DNA of 64,000 nucleotides from Siphonodentalium dalli. Lineage: Eukaryota > Mollusca > Scaphopoda > Gadilida > Siphonodentaliidae. Below the pieces are notes generated by a model, which saw only the letters and a list, made by a program, of their open reading frames with translations, was not told the origin of the DNA and searched no databases. The stretch spans positions 214,598,205 through 214,662,204 of the forward strand of contig CP136064.1 in assembly GCA_032622095.1 (NCBI GenBank), given 5' to 3'. Positions within the stretch are counted from its first letter, which is position 1; the number at the start of each line of letters is the position of its first letter. Shown here in pieces: positions 11,246 through 23,741 of the stretch. A program made the translations under genes and the position numbers.

Positions 11246-14200
11246 TAGGCCAGGCAAATATGGACATAGGTGTCGCCTCGAGAGGGAATTTATGGGACCT
11301 ACATTTTTGGTTAGCGTAAATACTAAACTTTCGGAATCCGTATGTTGGATATGTCAGATAGGCGGACTTTTTTCTCACCGCGTGGATTTCTTGAGGCACC
11401 CGATGAAAAAATCGGTCATTTTTTAAATAAAGCCGACATTATTGACACATTATTTTCACACATTTTGAGAAGAAATATTCGTCCAATTTTGATACCTGAG
11501 AGTGGGGCGATAACCAGAGTATGGTAATACACGTAACCATTGAATCTCGGAATGACAATCATGACGTCATGTGACGTCGACTAATATTTTGGGTGAGACA
11601 AATATGACGATTCACGCAAAGCGTTGTCTTTCGTTTCTTTTAAATCACAAAGTAAGATGGGTATGCCACATTGTTTTATACCGTGTGAAACTACTGCCAA
11701 TTGGCTATATTTTGATATATAACTTATCGCTGCAGGCCGCATTATTTTTTATCAGAGGCAGAAAAATTAACCCTCCCCCCTAAAGTTAAGATGCGCCATG
11801 ATGTGGTATAAGGCACACATAACTCACGGTTACATGTCAATAGGCTTAATTAACACAACGGCCGTTGAAAGTCTGCTAATGAATGTAATAATATATAAGT
11901 TTCTGTCTACAAACTCGAACATTAAAGTAGAAACAATATATAATGTACCCCCAGACCCGAAATTTTAATAAATTTTAGAATTTTTCCTAAAAAATTATAG
12001 AAAACGCATTTTTTTTATTTTCTGGAAGGCAACAAAAGAAAAGAATTAGTAAGGATGGACATAATTCGTGTATACGGCCATTTCATTCCGCCTTGGATTA
12101 AAAAAGTACATACTAATCCAAAATGGCTGCCAATATGGCAGCCGCAATATGGGTGGAAATTGGGAAATATGTAAGAATGCACAATTACTTGCTTAAATGG
12201 CTTAACTAACAAAGCTGTCGTTGATAAACTGCTAAACTATAGTTTAATGTATATATCCCGATTTAAAAACTCGAACAATAAAGTGAAAATTTTACACAAT
12301 GCACCTCCTGGCACAAAATTTTGATAAAATTAGCTATTTTTCTCCAAAAAATAACCTAAAGCCATTTTTGTCATCTTCTCGGAAGCCATAAAGCGCAGAA
12401 TGTAGCGTGGTGGAGATATTTGGTGTGTACGCTAATTCAATGTCGTTTTTGGATAAAAAAAATGGCTTAATAACGCATTTATCGCCATTGCCGCCATCTA
12501 ATGTCTCACACAACCCAAAGTATTATATTCATTGTATCATGTTACTCCGGGACATCATGATGCGGAATTCTATTTAAAATTTCTACCAGAATGGTGCCCA
12601 TTATTGACGAATCTTGCATTCATGAGCATTCGTGCTCAAGTAATCCGTGTCCCTTGAACAGTTGGCAATTTGAGCGAGGTATTCACAGATGAACAGGATT
12701 GTTTAAAACGAAGAACCGAGTAGCAGTAATACATTGAATGCCTGATCGTTATTTATGCCAGTTACCTTTGACATAATCAATAAGAAATTACTTAAACCCG
12801 ACAATAGAAGGTCAATCTTTCTCAAAGGATATTATTCCAAGTGCTACCAGACATGATGGTACATATGAGGTGGATATGTCGTGGATACCATTATCGAAGT
12901 CTGGGCTAGACGAGGTTGATGCGGGTTCACACCCCGACTTGATTGGGCGAAAATGGGACCGATTTTAAAGCTAGATGTGAGATAAGGAACATCCCATTTT
13001 GCCATCCGATAAACACATGACCACTTCGATAAGAAATGATAATTTGTTCACACTCACTGAAGCAACCATATTTGAAGCAGTGATTTTGATTCTGAGTCAG
13101 TGCCTCCATTAATCTTTTATATATACAATCTCCAATTGCTGTACAATAGCTTCGACCCACAGAAGACGGTCGTGATAACACCGAGTGATTTTTTCCCGAC
13201 ACTAAATCACCATCGCCGCTTTCATTGACTAGTGTCCAATAACGCAAAGAAGATGAGATTCAGAAAAAATATATCGCTCGTCGTACAAAATTAGTTCAGA
13301 TTTTGCATCTTCTGAACAATTGTTTGATCAGTGATAAACATAAGAATAGTCCAGAATGAGAATCCCTCCTGTGTGTCTAACTTAATTATGCAGTTTCTGT
13401 TGAACAAGATCGCCACGAAGGACCGCTTTATTTGCAATATATGAACGCGATAACCTTCAGAAATATAACTGTTGTTTAAAAATTGGTAGAAAAGTAAACT
13501 TGTCTACGTTATTTTACATTTGAACGGCCCATATTCAGACGAGGAGACCTGCTGCTGTTGCAAGCACCATTGGTATTTGAAACGTAAAACTCATGTCATT
13601 AATGTTTCAATCGGGCTTTATTCAATATTCGTATTTACAGGCAACACCGGCGGAAAACAATATGGCGAATAATTCCTCGTCCCCATATCGTCCTGATTGA
13701 ACAAAGACATATGCATGAATTCCCCACACGCTGTTCAGTAAATACTAAACTATGGCTATCGTGTCCAGTTACTGATTTCGCTCAGCACATTCGGAGTTGT
13801 TATGGATGAGTTATCGTAGATCATATTCTGGTCTGCACAGAAGTTGTTGCAATTTGTCATTTCTGAGATGCAGAGACAAATTACACCAAGACTTGTGATC
13901 CCATTTTGTTTTACCCATTTGCACATCAAACACTATCACAATATAATATCAGGATACGCACTATAGACGGTCCACGTCGCGCATAGTGGGGTAACAAAAG
14001 ATACATTTGAATTTAACTGTAACACATTTGGCGCTAGATATGACCGGTGGTGGAATTATAATGCTTTAATCATGAACGGCCATAATCAAGATATGGTATG
14101 TTTTCAGACATCCGACCCGCTGGCATCAGCAGGTCCCTAACCGCATTATTTTTGGACTTATCTAGATAGTTATTATACGCTTCCTGGTATCAACCTTTGT

Positions 14201-16463
14201 ATGGCATGTATACAAATAATTGCAATTGTCGTCCTATTGTTGTCATAATGAGCTAAAACTTACACTGGGATACCAAACGTTCAAAATGTATCAGTCTACA
14301 TGATAAAACTTCATGCCAATTATCCGATCTATATGTTGTTTTCTGAGTGTACAGCCTTTCAGAAGTAATCCTACCTACTCATCAGCATAGAAAGATATGG
14401 GTAATATGAGTGTTCATCTAGCATGGGATAACTGTCAGTATTTGGGGTACCTCGTCTTACAAGAATTGTTCAATCACTTCGAGGGCAAATGAGGTGACAC
14501 GAGACTCCAGTACCATACTATACAGTATAAGATACAATCGAAATGTGATGATGAAACAGAACGAACGTGTATAATGTGACGGTTTGATAATTTGCGGACT
14601 GGGCAGCAATTTCTATTGGTCAGTGAGATCCATTTGTACTTACTTTTAGAACGGTATACATTAGACCCAATGTATCAGTAGCTCCGTTCTTGTAATCACG
14701 CCTCGTTGATATAGGGTAACCAACGATTCGTATCAACATGAGTTATTTGATGAGGTATATATATCCGAATTGGTTAATTGGTTAATTATGTTATTCGTGG
14801 TCGCATTTTGTTACAAATAGCCATAGAAAGTGCCAAGTATGCTTAAATATCGTGTTAGATGTAATATAACCCACACAATTCCCTTATTCTTTTCGCAAAG
14901 ATAGTCAGACAGCCATCTGCCTTAAACTAATCATGTTCATTGTGAAATAATTTGCACGACATGCCACCGATTTTGAAGAACAAATCTTACTTGAGCGCGA
15001 ATGAATGCAAATTTTGTCGATTCTCTCACTCGTGGGTATAATCTGGTTGTCATTTCAATAGAACTGGCCACTGTTACGTGATAGTATTGCAAAATGATAT
15101 GAATATAATAGGACTATTGGTTTTATAAGACATTGCATTGCGATGGTGGTTTTAATTGCGACGTGACAGATTTTACAATTTCCATCCATACACCGGCAAC
15201 CGTTTTGGCAGCCATTTTGGGGTTAATATGTCATGTACATGCAGTAACCGACGACGGCATGAAATTATCGTACATACAAATTATATCCACCCACGCTACA
15301 TTATTGTCTTTACGCATTTCGAGAAGATGACAAAAAGAGGTTTTTAATTAGTTTCGGACTAAACTAATTAAATATTTAATTAAAAATTGGGACCAGGAGG
15401 TGCTTTGTGTACCGGTTTCATTTAAATGTTCTAGTCGATGGATCGGGATATACATATTACATAAAACTGTAGCAGCTTATCAACGGCCATTGTGTTAGTT
15501 AAGCCATTTTGGCAAGTAATCGTGCGTTCTTACAAATTTTACAATTCCCACCTATTTACCGGTCACCATATTGGCAGCCATCTTGTGTTATTAGGCCAGT
15601 TTTTAAACCAAGACGGAACGAAATTACCGTATACACTAATTATCTCCACCATTAATCCATTATTTTGATTTTTGCATCCCGGAAGAAGACAAAATGCATT
15701 TTTAGATTATCTTTTTGGGGAAAAAATCTAAAATTTGTTAAAAAATTGAGTCAGGATGTACATTATGCAATATCGTTAGTTTAATGCTCGGCTGTGTCGA
15801 TCGAAACATATATATTAGACAATACCTTAGCAGTCCATCAACGGCCGTTGTGTTAATTTCGCAATTTGGCACATAATCGTGCGTTCTGTGTGCCTTACAC
15901 CACAGCCTGCCGCCTCTCAGCTTTAGGGGGAGGGTTGATTTTTCTGCCTTTGATAAAATATAATGCGTCCAAAATCGATAAGTGATATATTATAACATAG
16001 CTAATTGGCAGTAGTTTCCCATGGTATAAACTAATTGGGAATAACCATCTTACTTCTGATTTTATAAGAAACGAAAGACAACGCTTTGCGTGAATCGTCA
16101 TATTAATTTTTCTCACCCTAAAAATTATTTTACGTTACATGACGTCATAACTGTTATTCCGAGATTCAATGGTTACATGTATTATCTTTCTCTTGTTATC
16201 GCCCCATTCACATGTATCAAAATTGGACGAATATCTCATCTCAAAAGGTGTGAATATACTCTGTCAAATATGTCGGCTTTATTGGAAAAATGACCGATTT
16301 TATCAACAGGTGCCTCAATAAAACCATGCGGTGCGAAAAAAGTCCGCCTATCTGACAAAGCCAACATACGGATTCCGAAAGTTAAGTGTTCATGCTAACC
16401 AAAAATGTAGGTCTCATAAATTCCCTCTCCAGGCGACACCTATGTCCATATTTGCCTAGACTA
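11246..16463. mobile_element. DNA transposon 2 (5.2 kb, TAGGCCAGGCAA termini), long TIRs
   Basis: Absent from unit B, whose empty site is AAA at 41,575-41,577. Left end TAGGCCAGGCAAATATGG at 11,246; the right end is its near complement finishing CTA at 16,463. AAA flanks both sides (11,243-11,245 and 16,464-16,466). Inverted arms of about 1.25 kb (11,246-12,500 and 15,150-16,463) contain internal repeats of about 350 bp (CGGCCGTTG-type motif near 11,861 and 12,213; near 15,490 and 15,840 on the right). The middle, 12,500-15,150, shows no recognisable transposase; a 106-residue minus frame at 12,927-13,247 has no known motif. Likely non-autonomous or decayed. Confidence 0.85.
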
Positions 16464-16466
16464 AAA

Positions 16467-16863
16467 TGATAATACTGACATGACAGTCAATCCCCGTTCT
16501 TATAAATACTTTGAGAATTGTTGATATTACATTGTATACGTGCACATGTATAATCTATATGCTGATAAGTTTGGCATTAAAACATCGTGTATCAGCTCAA
16601 TTTTAATGAGATCAAAAAAGCGTGCTGGTGTTTTAGTTCCAACAAGAAATTAACTCTACTTTGCCGATATTTACGTGATAACGTTGTGAACAATTTAATT
16701 ACTATCACCAATCTATCAGTTAGGTTTTATGATATGCCTGCTTTAGTTCCCGGCCAACTGCTCCATATTTAATATTTGTTCCGGAGATTTGCATGGAAAC
16801 ACCCATTCAAAATGTGTCACTTGATCTCTTCTTAATCGCTAGTAATGTGTTTTACCTTATCGT
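16467..16863. other. Backbone downstream of receptor copy 1; possible last-exon relic
   Basis: Matches 41,578-41,975. On the minus strand the stretch up to 16,701 corresponds to the candidate last receptor exon described at 41,638-41,813. Relative to unit B one T is missing in the T run near 16,600, which would frameshift such an exon. Confidence 0.35.
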
Positions 16864-18006
16864 TCATATATAGATACCGGCTACTGTCAAGAAAATGGAC
16901 CACACAAGGATACTGAAAACACTCATCGCCGACATCACACCATCTACAGTCGTGATTGTTCCATGGATAAATCCGTAACTTGTGAAGCAGAAAACTGACA
17001 AAGCGATAAAGTAGGTTCCACCGGGAATCAGAACGATACATTGATCAAGTTTACGAACGAGAGAGAGAAGCCGTTCAAACCGATTCCTCAGTTCGGATAT
17101 CTCAAGACATATTTTCTCCTGGGACCCGTTTGTTAATTCTGCAACGCCAACTTTCACCTCGGAATATGTTATATAGAAAAGGATCATATAGAATGTGTAA
17201 TACCCCGTCACACTTTCGAAGAACATCACAACATACAAACTGCAAAGTATTGCGCCGCCAATGCCATTGTACTCCTCTATGCCGAATAATTGCAGAGTGG
17301 TGACGCTGCGTACAACAGGCGTCTCATTTGGAAGCAGTGGTAGAATCACGGGCAATACCACAACGCAAGCCATATTCACGAAAGAGATGTTGATGTGCAT
17401 TATTCGTGATTGTTTAATTAGCGCCTTGAAGTTTGTAGACGTTCGGTGCTCCAAGCTATATCGATGATATTCTTCAATGTACTCAGCGAAATCTGTTGCA
17501 CTTTTCCATATAAATCCTATGTTAATAAACGTATTGATAAACAGTGTAACGATATTAGAGAAGACCACGAAAACACTAGATGATAGCCCATCGTGATATA
17601 ACGTCAGCTCATACACGACACGAGCTATATGCAGCACATTGAAGAATACTACGCACACGCAACGAACGAACAGCAATATGTCCAAGATTGTAACCGTTTT
17701 TACCTTTCCTTCTCTCAATTTCCGAACTAAATCAGAACTTAGTCCCCGGAAAAACAGCCAGAATCGTATTTGTTCGAAACATAGATTTGCTTCATCTTGA
17801 TTGGTTCTCTGATTTTTGTTTCGTCGTGAATTCGTTTCTGCTTCTATTCTGGATGGCATACTGTTAGACCGCGAATTCTTACCGATGAATCGCATCGGAA
17901 ACAGCGGATATAACAATGTAGTCATCTCCAAGCGGAAACACAATCGAAAGGCTCCGGCGTTGAGCGCCCATACAGATACAATAGGCGGGTACAGATTGGC
18001 GAACAA
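16864..18006 (-). CDS. Receptor copy 1: six-helix gustatory-receptor-like main exon
   Basis: A 380-codon open frame. Hydrophobic segments lie near residues 104-128, 142-166, 204-226, 249-281, 323-347 and 356-378. The charged loop ELRNRFERLLSLVRKLD (about 305-321) resembles the loop before the last helices in GR/GRL family proteins, which have seven helices. Only six are present, and a GTATCT donor-like site lies in the final codons, so a last exon with helix 7 is expected downstream. The frame opens with TTG; the first ATG is codon 28 (17,925), so an upstream exon or a start there is possible. The other three copies are all disrupted. The family call rests on topology and motif style; another polytopic membrane protein is possible. 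Confidence 0.6.
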   Translation of the reverse strand: MFANLYPPIVSVWALNAGAFRLCFRLEMTTLLYPLFPMRFIGKNSRSNSMPSRIEAETNSRRNKNQRTNQDEANLCFEQIRFWLFFRGLSSDLVRKLREGKVKTVTILDILLFVRCVCVVFFNVLHIARVVYELTLYHDGLSSSVFVVFSNIVTLFINTFINIGFIWKSATDFAEYIEEYHRYSLEHRTSTNFKALIKQSRIMHINISFVNMACVVVLPVILPLLPNETPVVRSVTTLQLFGIEEYNGIGGAILCSLYVVMFFESVTGYYTFYMILFYITYSEVKVGVAELTNGSQEKICLEISELRNRFERLLSLVRKLDQCIVLIPGGTYFIALSVFCFTSYGFIHGTITTVDGVMSAMSVFSILVWSIFLTVAGIYI

Positions 18007-18575
18007 CGCAAGTTATCAGTCAGTTGATCAATTCAGCATTTACACCCCATTAGTAGCATATATACGGATAACTAAATGGGTGAGTGAGCTTACGGATCGA
18101 TAAAAGTATCCGGAATATTGTGGACCATCACTAAAGTTATTATTCTCTAAGTGATTTGGTAAATCTGATATCATGAGACTTGGGACCCCCGAGGTTAGCC
18201 TCAAATCAGTTTGCCCATACAACACAACATAGCATAGCGTGAGAGGTTAAGAACGCTGTGGGCAGTATCGTAATTCTGGTGGGTTGTAAGGTGTGACACC
18301 CTCCAAATATTCCAAATATTGCTTCCGTCGGACAGTTATCTGGCAAATACATTCTCCGGTCGAATGAAGATTTTGTTGCAATTATTGCCAAGAGAATATT
18401 GCCCTACTTAATTGTAAAATAGTAAACGTAACCAAAGTGCCAAACAAAGACCTAAATAGTATACATAAAATTACAGTTCTAATGTTTTTGCTGGTTCGTC
18501 AAATTCTTTAATGAGATTGACGCTTACTGCCCTACACCACTGTGCAATTTATGATCAGAGAATTTAGATGTGGTG
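18007..18575. other. 5' flank of receptor copy 1 and a diverged backbone copy
   Basis: 18,040-18,230 matches 22,700-22,860 and 43,140-43,860 (shared CTCTAAGTGA and ATGAGACTTG). From about 18,240 to 18,570 the sequence is a diverged copy of 10,376-10,750. No gene, promoter motif or RNA was recognised. Confidence 0.5.
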
Positions 18576-18835
18576 ACCCCATGTGGGCCCAGGGTAGAAT
18601 GTGCCTACCGCCCCATTGCGAGGGTACCAATCCCCTAATGTAGTACCCTGTTTGCCATGGGGTGCGGGATATCCCATCAGATCTGGTGTAGGAGTCTGGA
18701 GGTATTAGGGCGGCCGTATCACATGAGGCGACGACCTGAGGATACGGATTAGCTCATGGTCCTCTTTGTTCATACGTCTCTTCAAGACGGGTGGTTGAGT
18801 TGACCCGGCTCAATCAATCGGCTAGTCACGCCTCT
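18576..18835 (+). mobile_element. Leader (5' UTR) of a non-LTR retrotransposon
   Basis: Begins ATGTGGGCCCAGGGTAGAAT and continues with a GC-rich leader. The same leader starts at about 20,775 and 44,569, each truncated at a different point. An ORF1-type relic follows at 19,235, which suggests a jockey-like element. The family is inferred from this arrangement. Confidence 0.5.
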
Positions 18836-19234
18836 CCACAGTGATTCAGATTCATTTTTTTTCCCATGTTGTATTGCTCGTCTGATCTTGAAGTATTGTT
18901 TCCTGTTGTTTTTCTCGTATGATATTTCTGTTCTCTCCTGTCTCTTTTGTGTTCGTCCTGATGATTGTTGAGTGTTGAATCTTGTATTGCTAACGCCTGC
19001 CTCACTGTGGAGAGGTACCGGGAGGCTGCTATAATATATGCACTGGCTAAACGGGTCACCGCTTCATCTATGTACCAGTCTTTGGCCCGACCAGATTTCG
19101 AAGGGTAGTCCACGGCGGCTGCTGGGCTAGTTGTCATTTTTGTTTGCTTTTCGTATAGCAACTCAAATAAAAAACAACGTATTGCTCGTAAGAATGATGA
19201 CTAACAAGTTCCGATGATGCTGTGATATTCCCTC

Positions 19235-19747
19235 TGTACTTGGTTCTTGGCTTTGACAAATGTGAAAAGACCTTCTGTTTGTCATTACTAAAATGCTGCG
19301 GAGCATTGCTGGACAATTGAGGTCTGTTAAACCAATCAAATCTGGGCCAACCAGTGACTCTCTCTTGATTGAATGTTCAACGAAAGTTCAATCTGATGCT
19401 CTGCAGGAGTTAACAACTATTGCACAGATACTAATGCTGGTTACTCATCACAATACATTGCATAGTAGCAGAGCTGTGTTGTGTTGCGACCCGCGATATA
19501 GCTGATTCTTCGAAGTCAGATATATTGGCGGAGTTGTCACCATGCACAGGGAGTTACAGAGGCCGTAGATTTACAAAGACTGTTGGTGGACAAAAAGTTC
19601 CTCTAAATAGTTATCTTCTGACCTTCAACTGGTGCGAACATCCACAGACATTGAAGGTTGTGTATATGAAGATGGATTTAAGCACATTTGTTCCAAACCC
19701 ATTGCGATGTTTTAAATGCCAGGGGTATAGCCATGGCTAGGAACATT
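19235..19747 (+). pseudogene. Non-LTR retrotransposon ORF1 (gag-like) relic
   Basis: Two open pieces, 19,293-19,505 and 19,525-19,740, joined by a frame change. The first reads IAGQLRSVKPIKSG...DSLLIECSTKVQS. The second reads PLNSYLLTFNW and then FVPNPLRCFKCQGYSHG. This is the layout of nucleic-acid-binding ORF1 proteins of jockey-like elements: an RNA-recognition-like part followed by a CCHC knuckle beginning CFKCQ-x3-GH. It stops inside the knuckle array and fuses at AACATTTCAG to the 3' end of receptor copy 2. Not functional. Confidence 0.7.
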
Positions 19748-20545
19748 TCAGTCAAGAGAATGGACCATACCAGGATACTGAAAACACTCATCGCCGCCAT
19801 CACAATATCTTCAGTCGTGATTGTTCCATAGATAAATCCGTAACTTGTGAAGCAGAAAATTGACAGAGCGATAAAGTAGTTTCCACCGGAAATCATGACG
19901 ACACATTTATCTAGTTTACGAACGAGAGATAGAAGTCGTTCAAACCGATTCCTCAGTTCGGATATCTGAAGACATATTTTCTCCTGGGACCCGTTTGTTA
20001 ATTCTGCAACGCCAACTTTCACCTCGGAATAAGTTATATAGAAAAGGATCATATAGAATGTGTAATACCCCGTCACACTTTCGAAGAACGTCATAACATA
20101 CAAACTGCACAGTATTGCGCCACCAAGGCCATTGTAATCCTCTATGCCGAATAATTGCAGAGTGGTGACGCTGCGTACAATAGGCGACTCACTTGGAAAC
20201 AGTGGTAGAATCACGGGCAATACCACAACGCAACCCATATTCACGAAAGAGATGTTGATGTGCATTATTCGTGATTGTTTAATTAGCGCCTTGAAGTTTG
20301 TTGACGTTCGGTACTCCAAGCTATATCGATGATATTCTTCAATGTACTCAGCGAAATATGTTGCACTTTTCCATACAAATCCTATGTTAATAAACGTATT
20401 GATAAACAGTGTAACGATAGAGAAGACCACGAAAACACTAGATGATAGCCCGTCGTGATATAACGTCATCTCATACACGACACGCGCTATATGCAGCACA
20501 TTGATTGGTTCTATGATTTTTGTTTCGTCGTGTGTTCGTTTCTGC
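19748..20545 (-). pseudogene. Receptor copy 2, disrupted
   Basis: Closely related to copy 1 from ISFVNMGCVVVLPVILPL through SILVWSILLT. It has lost the sequence between helix 1 and the N-terminal loop. A junction at about 20,500 joins two TTGA repeats that lie at 17,639-17,642 and 17,797-17,800 in copy 1, a 158-bp deletion that breaks the frame. A 3-bp deletion removes one residue in helix 2. The 3' end is cut where a retrotransposon ORF1 fragment abuts it. The apparent 304-residue frame therefore has foreign residues at both ends. Confidence 0.75.
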
Positions 20546-20772
20546 AAATACATTCTCTGGTCGAATGAAGATTTTGTTGCAATTATTGCCAAGAGAATAT
20601 TGCCCTACGTAATTGTAAAATAGTAAACGTAAACCAAAGTGCCCAACAAAGACAAATAGTATACATAAAATTACAGTTCTAATGTTTTTGCTGGTTCGTC
20701 AAATTCTTTAATGAGATTGACGCTTACTGCCCTACACCACTGTGCAATTTATGACCAGATAATTTAGATTTG
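20546..20772. other. Diverged backbone copy
   Basis: Resembles 18,350-18,575 and 10,470-10,750 (shared ATTGCCCTAC, AAACCAAAGTGCC, TGTGCAATTTATGA). No gene is seen. Confidence 0.5.
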
Positions 20773-21018
20773 GTGACCCCATGTGGGCCCGGGGCATAAT
20801 TGGCCTACAGCCCCATTGCGAGGGGTACCAATCCCCTAATGTGGCACCATGTTCGCCGTGGGATGCAGCCCGTGAGGTGTGGTGTATGAGTTCTGGAGGT
20901 ACTCTGGCGGCCGTATCACGCGAGGCATCGAAGATGGATTTATGCACATTTGTTCCAAACCCATTGCGATGTTTTAAATGTCAGGGGTATGGCCATGGCC
21001 AGGAACATTTCAGTCTTT
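20773..21018 (+). mobile_element. Truncated non-LTR leader fused to a CCHC-knuckle fragment
   Basis: 20,775-20,925 is a second copy of the leader seen at 18,576. It is spliced by deletion directly to a short ORF1 piece reading TFVPNPLRCFKCQGYGHGQEH (to about 21,018). The ORF1 piece ends at the same AACATTTCAG point as the one at 19,747 but is followed by unit backbone. The open frame 20,781-21,092 across this junction is chimeric and not a gene. Confidence 0.6.
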
Positions 21019-21535
21019 GTAGCTCTTCGTGCAGCATCAATATTTCATCTATAATGTCAGTGTCTGGAGTCCAAAATGTAAGTCACATCTGACCATTTCA
21101 GTGGTAGTTTAAACCATTTTGGTCGAGAGGTAATTATACAGAATTATGGATAATTGGATGACGGTAAACATACCCGAAAGTGTCCATGCATTACGAGGCC
21201 GTATATTGATCATTTCACATTTTACACCAAGTCCCTACATGGGACTTGATGCATCACAGTGCATAATTCTATACGGCTTTCATAATCGACTAAATGCTAA
21301 TACTGACACGGCAGTCAATCCCCGTTCTTATAAATACTGTTTTAAGTATAGTTGCTATAACATTGTATACGTGCACATGTATAACTTATAGGCTGATACG
21401 TTTGGCATTAAAACATCGTGTATTAGCTCCATTTTTGATAGAGATGACCAAAGCGAACAGGTGTTAGAGTCTATTAACTCTATTCTTCTGATATTTACGT
21501 CATAACTTTGTGAACAATTTAACTACTATAGCCAA
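21019..21535. other. Backbone copy downstream of receptor copy 3
   Basis: Diverged copy of 10,985-11,240 continuing into 41,578-41,830, without the 5.2-kb transposon of unit A, so it gives a second view of the empty site (CGACTAAATG). No gene is seen. Confidence 0.5.
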
Positions 21536-22400
21536 TCAGTTCGGATATCTCAAGACATATTTTCTCCTGAGACCCGTTTGTTAATTCTGCAACTCCAACT
21601 TTCACCTCAGAATATGTTATGTAGAAAAGAATCATATAGAATGTGTAATACCCCGTGGCAATTTCGAAAAACGTCATAACAGACAAACTGAAAAATATTG
21701 CGCCACCAAGGCCATTGTACTCTTCTATGCCGAATAATTGTAGAGCGGTGACGCTGCGCACCATAGCCGACTCACTTGGAAGCAGTGGTAGTATCACGGG
21801 CAATACCACAACGCAAGCAATATTCATGAAAGTGATGTTGATGTGCATTATTCGTGATTGTTTAATTAACGCATTGAAGTTTGTAGTCGTTTGGTACGCC
21901 GAACTATATTTTCGATATTCTTAAATGTACTCAGCGAAATATGTTGCACTTTTCCATAGAAATCCTATGTTAATAAACGTTATGAAAAACAATGTAACGA
22001 TATTAGAGAAGACAGCGAGAACACTAGATGATAGCCCGTCGTGATATAACGTCAGCTCATATATACACGACACGAGCTATATGCAGCATCATGAAGATTA
22101 CTGCACACACGCAACGAACGAACTGCAATACGTCCAAGATTGTAACCGTTTTCATTTTTCCTGCTCTAAGTTTTCGGACTAAATCAGAACATAGTCCGCG
22201 GAAAATCAGCCAGAATCTTATTTGTTCGAAACATATATTTGCTTCATTTTGATTGGTTCTATGATTTTTGTTTCGTCGTGTGTTCGTTTTTGCTTCTATT
22301 CTGGATGACATAACGTTAGACCTCGAATTCCTGCTGATGAATCGCACCGCTGAAACAGTGGATATATCAACGTTGTCCTCTCAAAACGAAAACACAATAG
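21536..22400 (-). pseudogene. Receptor copy 3, disrupted
   Basis: Matches copy 1 but carries several lesions. The last 120 or so codons are removed by a deletion between CAGTT repeats (16,717 and 17,089 in copy 1), joined at 21,537-21,541. A nonsense codon TAA at 21,921-21,923 replaces Glu in EYIEEY. There is a 4-bp insertion near 22,061 in the VVYEL segment and a small insertion near 22,350 ahead of MRFI. Readable pieces are 21,519-21,848 and 22,057-22,347. Confidence 0.8.
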
Positions 22401-22944
22401 AAAGGCTCCGGAGCTTAACGCACATAGCGCCAGTTAGGTAGGAAGGAACAACTTATTATGGATTCAACACACACGACAAACCTTCGAAGGAATTAAGTTT
22501 ATTCAATTTGAACACGTGCTTCTCAAACCACAACCCAGACAAGACAAAACCTGGTCACACTTAACGGAGACATTTCCCAATCGCTCCCACTCACACATAG
22601 TCAATCACATCACTAATACTTTATGGCGCAACCACTTTTCTTTCTTCCTTTCTTTCTTTCTGCACTTCTACGTTCAACGTGAACAGTTAAAAAAAACATA
22701 GGAGATCGCCAACCGATAACGTAGCTTAATTGAACAGGATTCCTAAATTTCTCTCTAAGTGACTGCATGGGAAAATCTGATAATGAGACTTGCCCCCCCC
22801 CCCCCCCCCTCCGGGTTAGCCTTAAATTATTTTGTCCATACAACACAACATCTGTTGGATTCTTGCAGACTTTCTTCGTGAATTGATCCCGTGTTGGTCC
22901 AGGGGGGGGGGGACAATATGTCCACAGCATTTCGTATTTCTTGA
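22401..22944. other. 5' flank of receptor copy 3 with homopolymer runs
   Basis: 22,700-22,890 matches 43,700-43,880 and 18,110-18,230. It contains a C run at 22,795-22,810 and a G run at 22,901-22,912. No gene is supported: the 169-residue minus frame at 22,613-23,122 runs through both homopolymers and a MITE end. Confidence 0.5.
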
Positions 22945-23105
22945 TGTAAATCTGAGAATCTCTGTCACGCTCCAAGGCCACAGTTGTTCCGTATTCCGGT
23001 AGAATATATATGTTTTGGTTCCTCTTCCAAATGGTATACAATATGGAATATGATGTATGTAATGTGATCTGGGCATTCGAAAAATTAAGTGGGCCTTTAA
23101 ATACT
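22945..23105. mobile_element. Right-end fragment of a GGCCCACTTAAT MITE
   Basis: Shares GAGAATCTCTGTCAC, TGGTTCCTCTTCCAAATGGT and the terminal AATTAAGTGGGCC with the right half of the complete element at 59,073-59,513. The left half is missing. Confidence 0.55.
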
Positions 23106-23741
23106 CTGAAAAGGCTTACCAATGTGACAAAAATTATGTAAAAATTCCAGCTTCTTCCAAGTGATCGTACAGAAGTAAGACAAACGCTATTTATCCATCA
23201 CCTTTGTCGTCTACTATATAGATAAAGGCTGCAAAATAAACCATGGCTTTATTTTAGCACGCGCTAAAACAAAGCAAGAACGGTTACAGCTATCATAATA
23301 AAGTCACATGCTCAGAACTTCAACCGAAAAACTTGCAGTCGATTTTAATTGTTTCCTAAAGAATTCCCCATTAATTTCTTGATCCCATTTAAACAAATTT
23401 CTCGGCCCCCATTTGCTGAATCATACTCGCGAAAATATCTCGTCAAACTATATGGATATTCTATATTTATTTTACCATAACATATATCGATTGACAATGC
23501 ACTCTCTCTATTGTCCCATGCTGCTGAAGACTATTTTGATCTCCGAAATGATATTATAAATGGGAATAATGTCAAGTTCCAAACTGCAAAACAAAGGGTG
23601 ACAAGAAGACAGTCTATTCTGTCTATGCCACCCACTCGAATATACAATACAATATTAATTTAGTAAAATGTACTGTGTATTAATATGTGTTTACTGAAAT
23701 AAAATATCATATCCTATACCCTATCCTGACCGACATGTGAT
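23106..23741. other. Unassigned AT-rich DNA
   Basis: I see no open frame of note, repeat or RNA gene here. Confidence 0.4.

Noticed and set aside
12890-12960. tRNA-like box B (GCGGGTTCACACCCC)
   Set aside because: No cloverleaf, matching box A or acceptor stem could be built around it.
19678-20592. 304-residue receptor-like frame taken as a gene
   Set aside because: Both ends are foreign sequence after a 158-bp deletion and a retrotransposon junction; I call it a pseudogene.
22613-23122. 169-residue minus-strand frame
   Set aside because: It runs through a C run, a G run and a MITE end; the composition is chimeric.
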